A stretch of DNA of 64,000 nucleotides, from the NCBI RefSeq assembly GCF_030271515.1, contig NZ_JASCXI010000004.1, forward strand, positions 496,001-560,000, in the 5' to 3' direction. Below are positions 18,221-26,355 of the stretch, piece by piece. Position 1 is the first letter of the stretch, and the number at the start of each line of letters is the position of its first letter. The notes below the pieces were generated by a model. The model was given only the letters and a program-made list of their open reading frames with translations, did no database searches and was not told where the DNA came from. The DNA is from Erythrobacter oryzae (lineage in GTDB: Bacteria > Pseudomonadota > Alphaproteobacteria > Sphingomonadales > Sphingomonadaceae). Both the position numbers and the translations under genes were made by a program.

Positions 18221-19737
18221 CCGCTCCGCCTGCACCCTTGAAGTCCATCACCATCGTCGGCGGCGGCTCTGCCGGGTGGATGACCGCCGCCGCGCTCTCC
18301 CAGGCCGTGGGCGGGGCCTGCACCATCACCCTCATCGAGAGCGAGGCGATCGGCACCGTCGGCGTGGGCGAGGCCACCATCCCGCCGATCCGCAACTTCA
18401 ACCAGCGCCTCGGGATCGACGAGGCGACCTTCGTTCGCGAGACGCAGGGCTCCTTCAAGCTCGGCATCGAGTTCGTCGACTGGGGCCGCAAGGACCACCG
18501 CTACTTCCACCCCTTCGGCCAGTACGGCGCCGAGTTCGACACGGTGCCCTTCTACCACCACTGGATGGCCGAGCACCTCGCCGGCCGCGCCCCCGGCCCG
18601 ATCGACGACTTCTCGATGTGCTGGGCGATGGCCAAGGCCGGCCGCTTCGCCCACCCCTCGCCCGACCCGCGCCTGATCCAGTCGACCTTCGACTACGCCT
18701 ACCACTTCGACGCCGGGCTCTACGCCGCCTTCCTGCGCCGCTATGCCGAGGCGCGGGGCGTGCGCCGCGTCGAGGGCAAGGTCGTCGACGTCACCCTCCG
18801 GGCCGAGGACGGCTTCATCGAGGCCGTCACCCTCGACAACGGCACCCGCATCGAGGGCGAGCTGTTCGTCGACTGCTCGGGCTTCCGCGGCCTGTTGATC
18901 GAGGAGGCCCTCGAAGCGGGCTACGACAACTGGCAGCACTGGCTCCCCTGCGACCGCGCGGTCGCCGTGCCCTGCGAGCGCGGCGAGTTCACCCCCTACA
19001 CCCGCTCCACCGCGCGCGAGGCCGGGTGGCAGTGGCGCATCCCGCTCCAGCACCGCACCGGCAATGGCTATGTCCACTGCTCGCAGTTCATCTCCGAGGA
19101 CGAGGCGGCTGCCACCCTCCTCGCCAATCTCGACGGCAAGGCGCTCGCCGATCCCCGCCCCTTGCGCTTCGTCACCGGCAAGCGCCGGGAGTTCTGGAAG
19201 CGCAACTGCGTCGCCATCGGCCTTGCCGCGGGCTTCATGGAGCCGCTGGAATCGACCTCGCTCCACCTCATCCAGTACGGCATCCTGCGCCTCATCGCCC
19301 TGCTGCCCGACGCCTCGATGCCGCCGCTGCTCGTCCGCGAGTACAACGCCCAGACCAGCCGCGAGTACGAGCTGATCCGCGACTTCCTGATCCTCCACTA
19401 CAAGGCAACCGAAAGGCAGGACTCCGAGCTGTGGCGCTACTGCGCCGCCATGCCGATCCCCGACAGCTTGCAGTACAAGATCGACCACTTCCGCGCCCAC
19501 GGCACCCTCGTCGCCGAGACCCACGAGCTGTTCGCCAACCCCAGCTGGATCGCGGTGTACCTCGGCCAGGGCATCACCCCCGAGCGCGCCCCGGCGCTCG
19601 CCCAGATGCGTGCGCAAGTGCCGGTGGCCGAGCGGCTCGGCCAGATCCGCCGGGCGATGGACGAGGCGGTCGCCGCCATGCCGTCCCACGGCGAGTTCAT
19701 CGCCCGCCACTGCGCCGCCCCGCCGCTCGCCGCCTGA
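18217..19737 (+). CDS. flavin-dependent tryptophan halogenase family protein (copy 1)
   Basis: A 506-residue member of the tryptophan halogenase (PrnA/RebH) family. Visible are the FAD-binding GGGSAGW (about 13-19), the active-site Lys in [11 protein letters not shown] (about 80, equivalent to Lys79 of PrnA), WQWRIP at about 270 (the family WxWxIP motif) and EPLESTS (Glu about 343, equivalent to Glu346). The main catalytic residues of true halogenases are therefore conserved. Homologues are frequent beside TonB receptors in sphingomonads and Caulobacter, where the substrate is unknown. Start at 18217 by ATGA overlap with lacI. The 24-nt core of a repeat element lies just after its stop. Confidence 0.9.
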   Translation: MTAPPAPLKSITIVGGGSAGWMTAAALSQAVGGACTITLIESEAIGTVGVGEATIPPIRNFNQRLGIDEATFVRETQGSFKLGIEFVDWGRKDHRYFHPFGQYGAEFDTVPFYHHWMAEHLAGRAPGPIDDFSMCWAMAKAGRFAHPSPDPRLIQSTFDYAYHFDAGLYAAFLRRYAEARGVRRVEGKVVDVTLRAEDGFIEAVTLDNGTRIEGELFVDCSGFRGLLIEEALEAGYDNWQHWLPCDRAVAVPCERGEFTPYTRSTAREAGWQWRIPLQHRTGNGYVHCSQFISEDEAAATLLANLDGKALADPRPLRFVTGKRREFWKRNCVAIGLAAGFMEPLESTSLHLIQYGILRLIALLPDASMPPLLVREYNAQTSREYELIRDFLILHYKATERQDSELWRYCAAMPIPDSLQYKIDHFRAHGTLVAETHELFANPSWIAVYLGQGITPERAPALAQMRAQVPVAERLGQIRRAMDEAVAAMPSHGEFIARHCAAPPLAA

Positions 19738-19746
19738 GCAAGGCCT

Positions 19747-19893
19747 GTCTCCGCCCCTTGTTGGAGACACATGAGACACTGTCCAGGGCCGGAAAAGCGA
19801 CCCTTGCGCAGGACCTTCCAAGGGCAGGCAATCTCGAGGGAAAGGGCAGCGCGCATGCCCCTTCGTGACACATCCCGCACCCTGTAGGAAAGC
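19747..19893 (+). ncRNA. candidate structured RNA / dispersed repeat, copy A
   Basis: About 147 nt beginning 9 nt after the halogenase stop. It shares with 50755-50893 a 24-nt identical core (19761-19784, containing GGAGACACATGAGACACTG), a following GGGCCGGAAAA and CCCTTGC block, and a 3' box TGTAGGAAAGC at 19883-19893, at almost the same spacing. GTCTCC (19747-19752) pairs with GGAGAC (19763-19768), and GAAAGC in the 3' box pairs with GCTTTC at 19897-19902. No open frame is conserved between the copies. A small RNA or 3'-UTR element is the best guess; orientation is inferred from the upstream gene. Confidence 0.55.
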
Positions 19894-19936
19894 GGTGCTT
19901 TCGCCGCGCCAACGCCCCCGCAATTCCAACGCGAAA

Positions 19937-19962
19937 GGGGCCCGCCGTTTCCGGCGAGCCCC
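19937..19962. terminator. terminator hairpin of the TonB receptor gene
   Basis: GGGGCCCGCCG (19937-19947) and CGGCGAGCCCC (19952-19962) form an 11-bp stem with one mismatch and a 4-nt loop. On the minus strand the hairpin is followed by TTTCG. It lies 38 bp after the receptor stop and may also stop transcripts from the plus strand. Confidence 0.65.
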
Positions 19963-20000
19963 CCTTGCAACCCTCAATGCGACCCGAGGGTGTTGGCTCT

Positions 20001-22808
20001 TTAGAAGCTCTTGCGCAGCGTGAACTGGAAGGTCCGGCCGTAGATTTCGTGACGGCTCGGGAAGGACTGGCCGAGCGACGTGCCGTTCGACCCGAACAGC
20101 TCGTTCTGCGTCACGAAGGGCTCGTCGGTCAGGTTGAACACTTCCGCCAGCACCTGCACCCCGTTGAGGAAGCTGCCTTCGCGGGTGAAGGTGTAGCCGA
20201 TCTGCGCGTCGAGGATGGTTTCGCTCTGCGCATCCGCGCCTTCGAGACCGCCCGCGAAGTTCGGCACTTCCGAGAGGAACCCGCCGCGGTAACGCGCGGC
20301 GAGCTTGGCGCGGAAGCCGTTCTTTTCGTAGAACACGTCACCCGACCAGGTGAGGTCCGAATAGCCCGGGATCGGGATCGCGTTGGTGCCCGGAGGAGTG
20401 ATCTCGGCGTCCGAATAGGTCAGCGAGTAGAACCCGCCGAACCCGTCGAGCTTCTCCGACAGGTCGCCGAAGTTGACCCGCACCGTGCCTTCGACCCCGG
20501 CGATCTTGCCGTTCGAGAAGTTGACCGGCCCGTTGAACTGGCCGAGCGCAACCTGCGGGTTGGCCGCAAGGAAGGCACCGAAGCCGCGGTTCTGGATCTG
20601 CTGGGTGAGATCTGCGCTCTCGCCGAGGCTGACCACCCAGTCCGACAGGTCCTTGTAGAAGGCCGCGACGATGATCGCGCTGCCCGGCGAGAAATACTTC
20701 TCGAAGGAGATGTCGTAGGAGGTCGACTTGTAGGGCTCGAGCGAGGGGTTGCCGCCGCTCAGGTCGAAGCAGACCTGCGCCGGGGGATTGAAGCCCACCA
20801 CCGAGTCGGGGACCTGGTCGCCATTGGCGTCCGGGCAGACTTGCGGGCGGAAGGTGAGGTTCTGGTTGGCCGCCAGCTGGTCGAGCCGCGCGCGGGTGAT
20901 GGTCTGCGCGAAGGCGAGGCGGATGAAGGTATCCGGCATCACCTCGAAGCTGAGGTTCGCGCTCGGCAGCCAGTTGGAGTAGCTGTATTCCACATCATTG
21001 ATGCGGCCGCCCGCCAGCGTTCCGGTCGAACCCTGCTTGGTGTCGATATAGCGCAGGCCGAAGTTGCCGCGCACCGGCACCGAACCGAGATCGCCGTCGA
21101 TATCGGCCTGGATGTAGAAGTTGTTGATCTGCTCGTCGACGGTCCATTCGGTGTCGTCGGTCGCACGCTCGAGGCGGTAGGCGCCGTTGGTCAGCAGGAC
21201 GGCCGGCTGATAGGCGATGATGTCCTGCCCGATGCCCTTCGAATTGGTCACGCCGACGATGGTCGAGGCCGGGATCGCCAGCGACGAGTTCACGAAGCCG
21301 GTGCCGGGACGCAGGAAGGTGCCGTTGTTGTCGAAGTCCTTCGAGCGGTCGGTGTAGAGCCAGCCCACGGTGATCTTGTCGATCAGCCCGCCGTCGAACT
21401 CCCAATAGGTCTCGGCGCGCAGCTGGTGCAGCTCGTCATTGATTTCCGGCTCGCGCAGGAAGCCGACCTGGCCCCACCCGCCCGGATCGGTGAGCAGGAC
21501 GTTGGCCGGATTGGTGTAGTCGATCAGCCCGTCGATCGAGTATTCGCCGTTCTTCGGGAAGGTGAAGGTCAGCGTGTCGGCCGGGCCCGAACCGGCGCGG
21601 CCGGTGCCGGCGTAGGATTCGTAGTCGACATCGTTGCGGTCGAGCGTCGAATAGCCGTAGTCGAGGACGAAGCCGAGGTTGTCGGTCGCCTTCCACTCCA
21701 TGTTGCCGCCGATGGCGAAGATGTCCGAATCCGCGCCTTCGGTGTCGGTGCGCAGGATCGGGTAGACGTTCGAATAGGTCGCGGTGTCGGCAAAGGGCCC
21801 CGAACCGGTGACCGCGCCGACCTGCGCCCCGCCATTGGTGCTCCACGAGGCGATCGGGGTTTCGGTGCCGCGGAAGATACCCTCATCCTTGGTGCCGGTG
21901 TAGAAGGCGTCGACGGTGAGCGAGAAGCGGTCGGTCGGCTCGAACTGGAGCGAGCCTGCGACCGAGGTGCGCTTGAACTCGCGGCTCTGGACGCCCTGAC
22001 GCGGGTTGTCGCGCGGGAAGATCACGCCGGCCGGGGTGCGGGCGATCTGGCCGTTGTTGGTCTTGAGCTCGCGCTGGATGATCTGGGTCGGGATCGACTG
22101 CACGGTCGCACCGATCGACCAACCCACGGTGCCCGCCTCGTTCTGGTCGATGTAGCTGCCGAAGAAGCGGTAGCCGCTCGAGCTGAAGTCGGGGTTGAGC
22201 GAGCCGTTGTCGTTGTAGGTGTAGGTGCCCGAGACGGTGATCTGGCGCTTCTTGGAATCGAGCGGCTTGACGGTGCGCAGGTCGACCGCGCCGGCGATGC
22301 CGATCGCGGCGAGTTGGGCGTCACCGGTCTTGTAGACGATGCCCTGGCCGATCAGTTCCGAGGGGAACTGGTCGAATTCGATCCCGCGGTTGTTGCCCGC
22401 CGAAACGACTTCGCGGCCGTTGAGGAGCGCGAGGGAGAAGTCCGGGCCGAGGCCGCGGATCGAGACCTGCTGCGAACGGCCGCGCACGCGCTGGGCGGTC
22501 ACGCCGGGCAGACGGGCGAGCGAGTCGGCGATCGAGAGGTCGGGCAGCAGGCCGAGGTCTTCGGACGAAATCACTTCGACGATCGAGGTCGCTTCGCGCT
22601 TGGCGTCGAGCGAGGACTGGATCGAGCCGCGGATCCCGGTGACGATGATCGCCTCGCCTTCGGCTTCGCCCTGGCCTTCGACGGCGGCGGCCTTGTCCTC
22701 GTCAGACTGCTCCTGCGCCAGCACCGGCGTGCCGGTGACAGCGAGCGCCAAAAAGGTCGCGGCCCCGCACAGCAGGCGCGCGCTTGCATTGATCCCGTTC
22801 ATTTTCAT
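20001..22808 (-). CDS. TonB-dependent receptor (SusA/MalA-like, maltodextrin uptake)
   Basis: A 935-residue outer-membrane receptor with a signal peptide (about 1-31, ending VLAQ), a plug domain with the TonB-box-like EAIIVTGIRGSIQSSL region, and a large beta-barrel ending in FTLRKSF with terminal Phe. Full-length plug and barrel are present. Receptors of this subtype next to amylases, LacI and halogenase-like genes import maltodextrins in Caulobacter and sphingomonads, so that cargo is inferred. The start at 22808 (MKMNG) has GGGAGGGGA upstream; a longer frame reaching 22919 gives a worse N-terminus. A hairpin terminator lies downstream. Confidence 0.93.
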   Translation of the reverse strand: MKMNGINASARLLCGAATFLALAVTGTPVLAQEQSDEDKAAAVEGQGEAEGEAIIVTGIRGSIQSSLDAKREATSIVEVISSEDLGLLPDLSIADSLARLPGVTAQRVRGRSQQVSIRGLGPDFSLALLNGREVVSAGNNRGIEFDQFPSELIGQGIVYKTGDAQLAAIGIAGAVDLRTVKPLDSKKRQITVSGTYTYNDNGSLNPDFSSSGYRFFGSYIDQNEAGTVGWSIGATVQSIPTQIIQRELKTNNGQIARTPAGVIFPRDNPRQGVQSREFKRTSVAGSLQFEPTDRFSLTVDAFYTGTKDEGIFRGTETPIASWSTNGGAQVGAVTGSGPFADTATYSNVYPILRTDTEGADSDIFAIGGNMEWKATDNLGFVLDYGYSTLDRNDVDYESYAGTGRAGSGPADTLTFTFPKNGEYSIDGLIDYTNPANVLLTDPGGWGQVGFLREPEINDELHQLRAETYWEFDGGLIDKITVGWLYTDRSKDFDNNGTFLRPGTGFVNSSLAIPASTIVGVTNSKGIGQDIIAYQPAVLLTNGAYRLERATDDTEWTVDEQINNFYIQADIDGDLGSVPVRGNFGLRYIDTKQGSTGTLAGGRINDVEYSYSNWLPSANLSFEVMPDTFIRLAFAQTITRARLDQLAANQNLTFRPQVCPDANGDQVPDSVVGFNPPAQVCFDLSGGNPSLEPYKSTSYDISFEKYFSPGSAIIVAAFYKDLSDWVVSLGESADLTQQIQNRGFGAFLAANPQVALGQFNGPVNFSNGKIAGVEGTVRVNFGDLSEKLDGFGGFYSLTYSDAEITPPGTNAIPIPGYSDLTWSGDVFYEKNGFRAKLAARYRGGFLSEVPNFAGGLEGADAQSETILDAQIGYTFTREGSFLNGVQVLAEVFNLTDEPFVTQNELFGSNGTSLGQSFPSRHEIYGRTFQFTLRKSF

Positions 22809-23180
22809 CAGAAGTCCCCTCCCGCAAGCGCCGTTCGGCAGCGCTTTTGCAGGTTTTTTCATAGCCGAACCTGAACCGCAGGTAAATCGCCAAATGGCGG
22901 GCTTTCGCGGAGACCCCAAAAATCTTGTGTTCTATAGCTTTTTCATTGTCTTGAAGGCGAACTTCCCGCCCAAATCGCTTGTTGATAGCGCTATCATCAA
23001 TGCGAATGTTGCGCGATTGTCACAGTTTTGGCTTGCGGCGCAGTGCAGCAGAGCGCCTTGCGTCGCCGCGCCCCGCCATGACCCTCATACGTGTCCGCTT
23101 GTCGGCCATTTTTCGACGCTTTTCTAGTGTTTTAAGCTTCCAGCTTGGAGCCCCGCCGCGAGTTTGTTAGGCTCCCCCGC
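22809..23180. promoter_or_regulatory. divergent promoter region: TonB receptor / DUF6445 gene
   Basis: A 372-bp gap with lower GC than its surroundings, holding promoters for the receptor (minus) and the DUF6445-halogenase pair (plus). Its clearest element is the palindrome at 22983-22996. AT-rich tracts occur at 22920-22960 and 23100-23140. No gene of convincing coding quality was seen in it. Confidence 0.6.
22983..22996. promoter_or_regulatory. LacI-family operator candidate
   Basis: TGATAGCGCTATCA is a perfect 14-bp palindrome with the central CG and flanking TG/CA that are typical of LacI/GalR family operators. It lies about 175 bp upstream of the TonB receptor start and 185 bp upstream of the DUF6445 start. 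The LacI-family gene at 17195 is the obvious partner, so both divergent units may be induced by the same sugar. Confidence 0.65.
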
Positions 23181-23915
23181 ATGGCCAGCCAGCCCGCCTC
23201 GCCCCGACAGGATGCCCCCGCGCGCTGGGGAATTGCCCTCGCCAATTGGTGCGAGGAATATTTTTGCGATGCAGAACAGCGGCTTGTCAGCCTCGACAAT
23301 TTTCTCGTCGATCCCGGGCACGCCATTTCGCAAGCAGTTTTGCAAAATTTTGCAAAAATCACGCCGCAATATCCCGGGGTGCGCGCCCCGCTCGATCCGG
23401 CGGTGCAGGCCGCGTGGGCAGCGCGGCTGTCGCCGCTGCTCGACCAGTGGTTCGGCGGGACGGGCCGCCCCTGGGCCATGCAGGCGTGGTATTCGCTGGT
23501 GACGAGCCCGCCCGCGGCGCTCGCCCCGATGCAGCGCCTGCCGCATGTCGACGGCACCGATCCGCAGCAGATCGCGATGATGCTCTACCTCCATCACACC
23601 GGCCACGGCGGCACCGCCTTTTTCCGCCACCGCTCGACCGGGCTCGCGGCGCTCACCGCCGAGACCTACCCGCGCTATGCCGCCGCGGTGCAGGCCGAAT
23701 ATGGCCGCACCGGCCTGCCGCCTGCCGCCTACCCCACCGACGGCGCGCCGCATTTCGAGCGGGTCCATGTCGCCGAGGGGACCTTCAACCGCGCGGTGTT
23801 TTACCGCGGCAACCTGCTCCACAGCGGGGTGGTCGACAACGACGCCCCCTTGAGCGCCGACCCCCGCGAGGGGCGGCTGACGATCAATGCCTTCTTCCGC
23901 CCGGCCCCCGGCTGA
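23181..23915 (+). CDS. DUF6445 family protein
   Basis: A 244-residue soluble protein that matches DUF6445, a family encoded beside tryptophan-halogenase-like and TonB genes. The N-terminal SLDNFLVDPG and the later YPGVRAPL are family-like. The HVDG (about 131) and a later HSGV (about 214) with Arg downstream resemble the metal and 2-oxoglutarate ligands of prolyl-hydroxylase-type oxygenases, which is suggestive only. The ATG at 23181 lies in front of MASQPASP. An AT-rich run of rare codons at 23338-23357 holds a palindrome (see separate entry). It is followed after 26 bp by the second halogenase-like gene. Confidence 0.75.
   Translation: MASQPASPRQDAPARWGIALANWCEEYFCDAEQRLVSLDNFLVDPGHAISQAVLQNFAKITPQYPGVRAPLDPAVQAAWAARLSPLLDQWFGGTGRPWAMQAWYSLVTSPPAALAPMQRLPHVDGTDPQQIAMMLYLHHTGHGGTAFFRHRSTGLAALTAETYPRYAAAVQAEYGRTGLPPAAYPTDGAPHFERVHVAEGTFNRAVFYRGNLLHSGVVDNDAPLSADPREGRLTINAFFRPAPG
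23338..23357. promoter_or_regulatory. intragenic palindrome shared with amylase promoter region
   Basis: TTTTGCAAAA occurs twice in tandem, creating the perfect palindrome TGCAAAATTTTGCA (23341-23354). It differs at one base from TGCAAAAATTTGCA at 13495-13508 between the divergent starch operons. It lies within the DUF6445 coding region and forces codons (GTT, TTG, TTT, AAA) that are rare in this DNA. It may be an internal operator; function is inferred. Confidence 0.4.
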
Positions 23916-23941
23916 AGCGGCGACACATGGGACGAGGACAT

Positions 23942-25465
23942 ATGCAAAGGCCTGAAGTGAACAAGCTCGTGATCGTCGGCGGGGGGACTGCCGGGTGGAT
24001 CACCGCGGCCGCCTTCGCGCGCCTCCTGGGCCAGCGCCTCACCATCGAGCTGGTCGAGAGCGAGGCAATCGGCACGGTCGGCGTGGGCGAGGCGACGATC
24101 CCGCAGATTATCCGCCTGAACGCCATCCTCGGGCTCGACGAGAACGCCTTCCTGCGCGCCACCTCGGGCACCTTCAAACTCGGGATCGAGTTCGTCGACT
24201 GGGGCGCGAAGGGCAGCCGCTACCTCCACACCTTCGGCGATACCGGGATGAGCCTCGGCCACGTGCCCTTCCACCACTATTGGCGGCGCAGCGCCGGGGC
24301 GACGCCCGATCCCAAGGGGCTGTGGGATTACTCGCTCCACCAGATGGCGGCAGACGGCGCGCGTTTCGGCAAGCTCGACCGGGTCGGCAACACCTCCATG
24401 ACCGGCCTCGCTTATGCCTATCACTTCGACGCCAGCCGCTATGCCCTGTTCCTCCGCGCCTATGCCGAACAGAAGGGCGTCACCCGCACCGAGGGCATCG
24501 TCGAGAGCGTCCAGCGCGACGGCGAGAGCGGGGATATCCGCGCGATCACGCTGAAGGGCGGCAAAGAGGTCGCGGGCGATTTCTTCATCGACTGCACCGG
24601 CTTCCGTGCGCTGCTGCTCGGCGAGACGCTGGGGGTCGGCTATCAGGACTGGTCGAAGTGGCTCCCCTGCGACCGCGCGCTGGCCGTACCCTCCGAGCGG
24701 CTGCCCACGCTCGTGCCCTATACCCGCGCGACCGCGAAGGACGCTGGCTGGCAATGGCGCATCCCGCTCCAGCACCGCACCGGCAACGGCCATGTCTATT
24801 CCAGCGGCTTCACCAGTGACGAGGCAGCGGCCGAGACATTGATGGCGGGGCTCGACACCAAGCCCTTGGGCGATCCGCGCCCGATCCGTTTCACCACCGG
24901 GCGGCGCGAGGCCTTCTGGGCGCACAACTGCGCCGCGATCGGCCTCTCCAGCGGCTTCCTCGAGCCGCTCGAATCGACCTCGATCCACCTGATTCAGTCG
25001 CATGTCAGCCGCTTGATCCAGCTCTTCCCGCGCGCCGGAGACCCAGCCGCGATCCGCGAGGAATACAACCGGCGCTGCGAAGCCGAGTTCGCGCAGATCC
25101 GCGACTTCCTCATCCTCCACTACCACCAGACCGCGCGCGAGGATTCGGAGTTCTGGCGCTATTGCAAGAACATGGAGGTGCCCGAGAGCCTCACCCACAA
25201 GATCGCGCTGTTCGCGCAAGGCGGGCGCGTGGGCCGCGACGTGGACGATCTGTTCCGCGATGCGAGCTGGGTGCAGGTGATGCTGGGCCAGGGGGTGATG
25301 CCGGCGGATTACGATCCGATGGCCGACCAGATCAGCGACGCCCAGCTCGCCGAGTTCCTCACCAACGTGAAGACCCTCACCGCGCGCGCGGTTGGCAGTC
25401 TGCCCACCCACGAGGACTATCTCGCGCGCCACTGCCCGGTCGACGAAAGGCTGCTGGCCGCCTGA
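23942..25465 (+). CDS. flavin-dependent tryptophan halogenase family protein (copy 2)
   Basis: A 507-residue paralogue of the protein at 18217. It has FAD-binding GGGTAGW, Lys in [11 protein letters not shown] (about 78), WQWRIP (about 269) and EPLESTS (about 341), so the halogenase catalytic Lys and Glu are kept. The two copies differ mainly in the middle and in the C-terminal third. The start at 23942 has GAGGA upstream; an ATG at 23927 is an in-frame alternative. It is paired with the DUF6445 gene, and this pair diverges from the TonB receptor. Substrate unknown. Confidence 0.9.
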   Translation: MQRPEVNKLVIVGGGTAGWITAAAFARLLGQRLTIELVESEAIGTVGVGEATIPQIIRLNAILGLDENAFLRATSGTFKLGIEFVDWGAKGSRYLHTFGDTGMSLGHVPFHHYWRRSAGATPDPKGLWDYSLHQMAADGARFGKLDRVGNTSMTGLAYAYHFDASRYALFLRAYAEQKGVTRTEGIVESVQRDGESGDIRAITLKGGKEVAGDFFIDCTGFRALLLGETLGVGYQDWSKWLPCDRALAVPSERLPTLVPYTRATAKDAGWQWRIPLQHRTGNGHVYSSGFTSDEAAAETLMAGLDTKPLGDPRPIRFTTGRREAFWAHNCAAIGLSSGFLEPLESTSIHLIQSHVSRLIQLFPRAGDPAAIREEYNRRCEAEFAQIRDFLILHYHQTAREDSEFWRYCKNMEVPESLTHKIALFAQGGRVGRDVDDLFRDASWVQVMLGQGVMPADYDPMADQISDAQLAEFLTNVKTLTARAVGSLPTHEDYLARHCPVDERLLAA

Positions 25466-25473
25466 GGGCGGGG

Positions 25474-25530
25474 CTGAGGGGGCTTGCGGGCGCGCGCGGC
25501 TTTGCCGCGCGCGCCCGCAAGCCCCCTCAG
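25474..25530. repeat. perfect 27-bp inverted repeat (very stable hairpin)
   Basis: The arms 25474-25500 and 25504-25530 are perfect reverse complements of 27 bp separated only by TTT. The arm begins CTGAGGGGGCTTGCGGGC. It starts 8 bp after the stop of the second halogenase-like gene. There is no T tract after it, so it may be a palindromic intergenic repeat or an mRNA 3'-end protector rather than a simple terminator. Confidence 0.7.
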
Positions 25531-25578
25531 CCTCCTCCCCGCGCTTGGACCCGGGCGAGGCCCCCCGCGCAAGACCCA

Positions 25579-25620
25579 CGAAAAAGGGCGGCGCAGCCAT
25601 GCTGCACCGCCCGTTTTTCT
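25579..25620. terminator. bidirectional terminator between halogenase and cytochrome genes
   Basis: GGGCGGCGCAGC (25586-25597) and GCTGCACCGCCC (25601-25612) form a 12-bp stem with one mismatch and a CAT loop. The stem is flanked by AAAAA on the left and GTTTTTCT on the right, so it can stop transcription from both convergent genes. Confidence 0.85.
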
Positions 25621-25643
25621 TGTGCCCTGAGGCGCCGGTCGAA

Positions 25644-26150
25644 TTACTTCGACTGGGCTTCCAGATAGGCGACGAGGTCGGCGCGCTTCTGGTCGTCCTT
25701 GACGCCCGGGAAGTTCATCTTGGTGCCCGGGACATAGGCCTTCGGGTCCTTGAGGTATTCGAACAGGACCTGCGGCGTCCAGGTGATGCCGCTGTTCTTG
25801 TTGGCGTCCGAATAGGCGAAGCCCGCCACCGAGCCCGACTTGCGGCCGACGATCTTGTGCAGCGACGGGCCGACGCGGTTCACGCCGTCGTCGAAGACGT
25901 GGCAGGTGCGGCACGCGGCGAAGACCTTCTCGCCCGAAGCGGCATCGCCGGTGAAGCTGGCATATTCGAGCTTGGCGCTGGCATCGGCGGCAGCAGCGGC
26001 CGGGGTGGCGGCAGCGGTTTCAGCCGGAGCGGCCGCTTCTTCGGTCGCCGCAGCCGGAGCCGCAGCTTCTTCTTCCTTCTTGCCACCGCAAGCCGAAAGG
26101 GTGGCGAGTGCTGCCAGCGCAGCTGCGCCCATCAGGAAATTACGCTTCAT
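25644..26150 (-). CDS. membrane-anchored (lipoprotein) class I cytochrome c
   Basis: The 168-residue product starts with a lipoprotein signal (LSAC at about residues 18-21), followed by an Ala/Glu/Pro-rich linker (about 25-60) and a class I cytochrome c domain with CRTCH at about 80 and an axial Met candidate in TKMNFPG. It is likely an inner- or outer-membrane-tethered electron carrier similar to cytochrome c2/c552. In a phototroph it could shuttle electrons between the bc1 complex and reaction centre or an oxidase, but this is inference. Single gene with its own terminator; it shares no operon with the divergent DUF1499-like gene. Confidence 0.9.
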   Translation of the reverse strand: MKRNFLMGAAALAALATLSACGGKKEEEAAAPAAATEEAAAPAETAAATPAAAAADASAKLEYASFTGDAASGEKVFAACRTCHVFDDGVNRVGPSLHKIVGRKSGSVAGFAYSDANKNSGITWTPQVLFEYLKDPKAYVPGTKMNFPGVKDDQKRADLVAYLEAQSK

Positions 26151-26355
26151 GGTCGTTTGTCCTCTGAACAACTTGTTCCTCCCGCATCCCAGCGGGCCTT
26201 ACTCCAGTTTCTCGGGCAAGAAAAGCGGGACTTCACGCATGGAACGCGCCCCTTTCCCCAACTCCGCCAACCCCTAACGCACGAGGATCGGGAGAGGTTC
26301 CATGCCTGCTGCAACGCCCTGCCGCGCAGGCATTGCCATGAGGGGAAGGCGCGCT

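Noticed and set aside
15530..18235. 901-codon minus-strand frame over the alpha-glucosidase and LacI genes
   Set aside because: Antisense shadow of strongly supported genes with catalytic motifs.
19965..22874. 969-codon plus-strand frame over the TonB receptor
   Set aside because: Antisense shadow of the receptor gene, with Arg/Gly/Val-rich composition and no signal peptide or domain.
23915..23942. GCGACACATGGGACG after the DUF6445 gene resembles the core of the two-copy RNA element
   Set aside because: Only about 13 of 17 bases match, the 3' box is absent and it is part of the ribosome-binding region of the next gene; likely chance.
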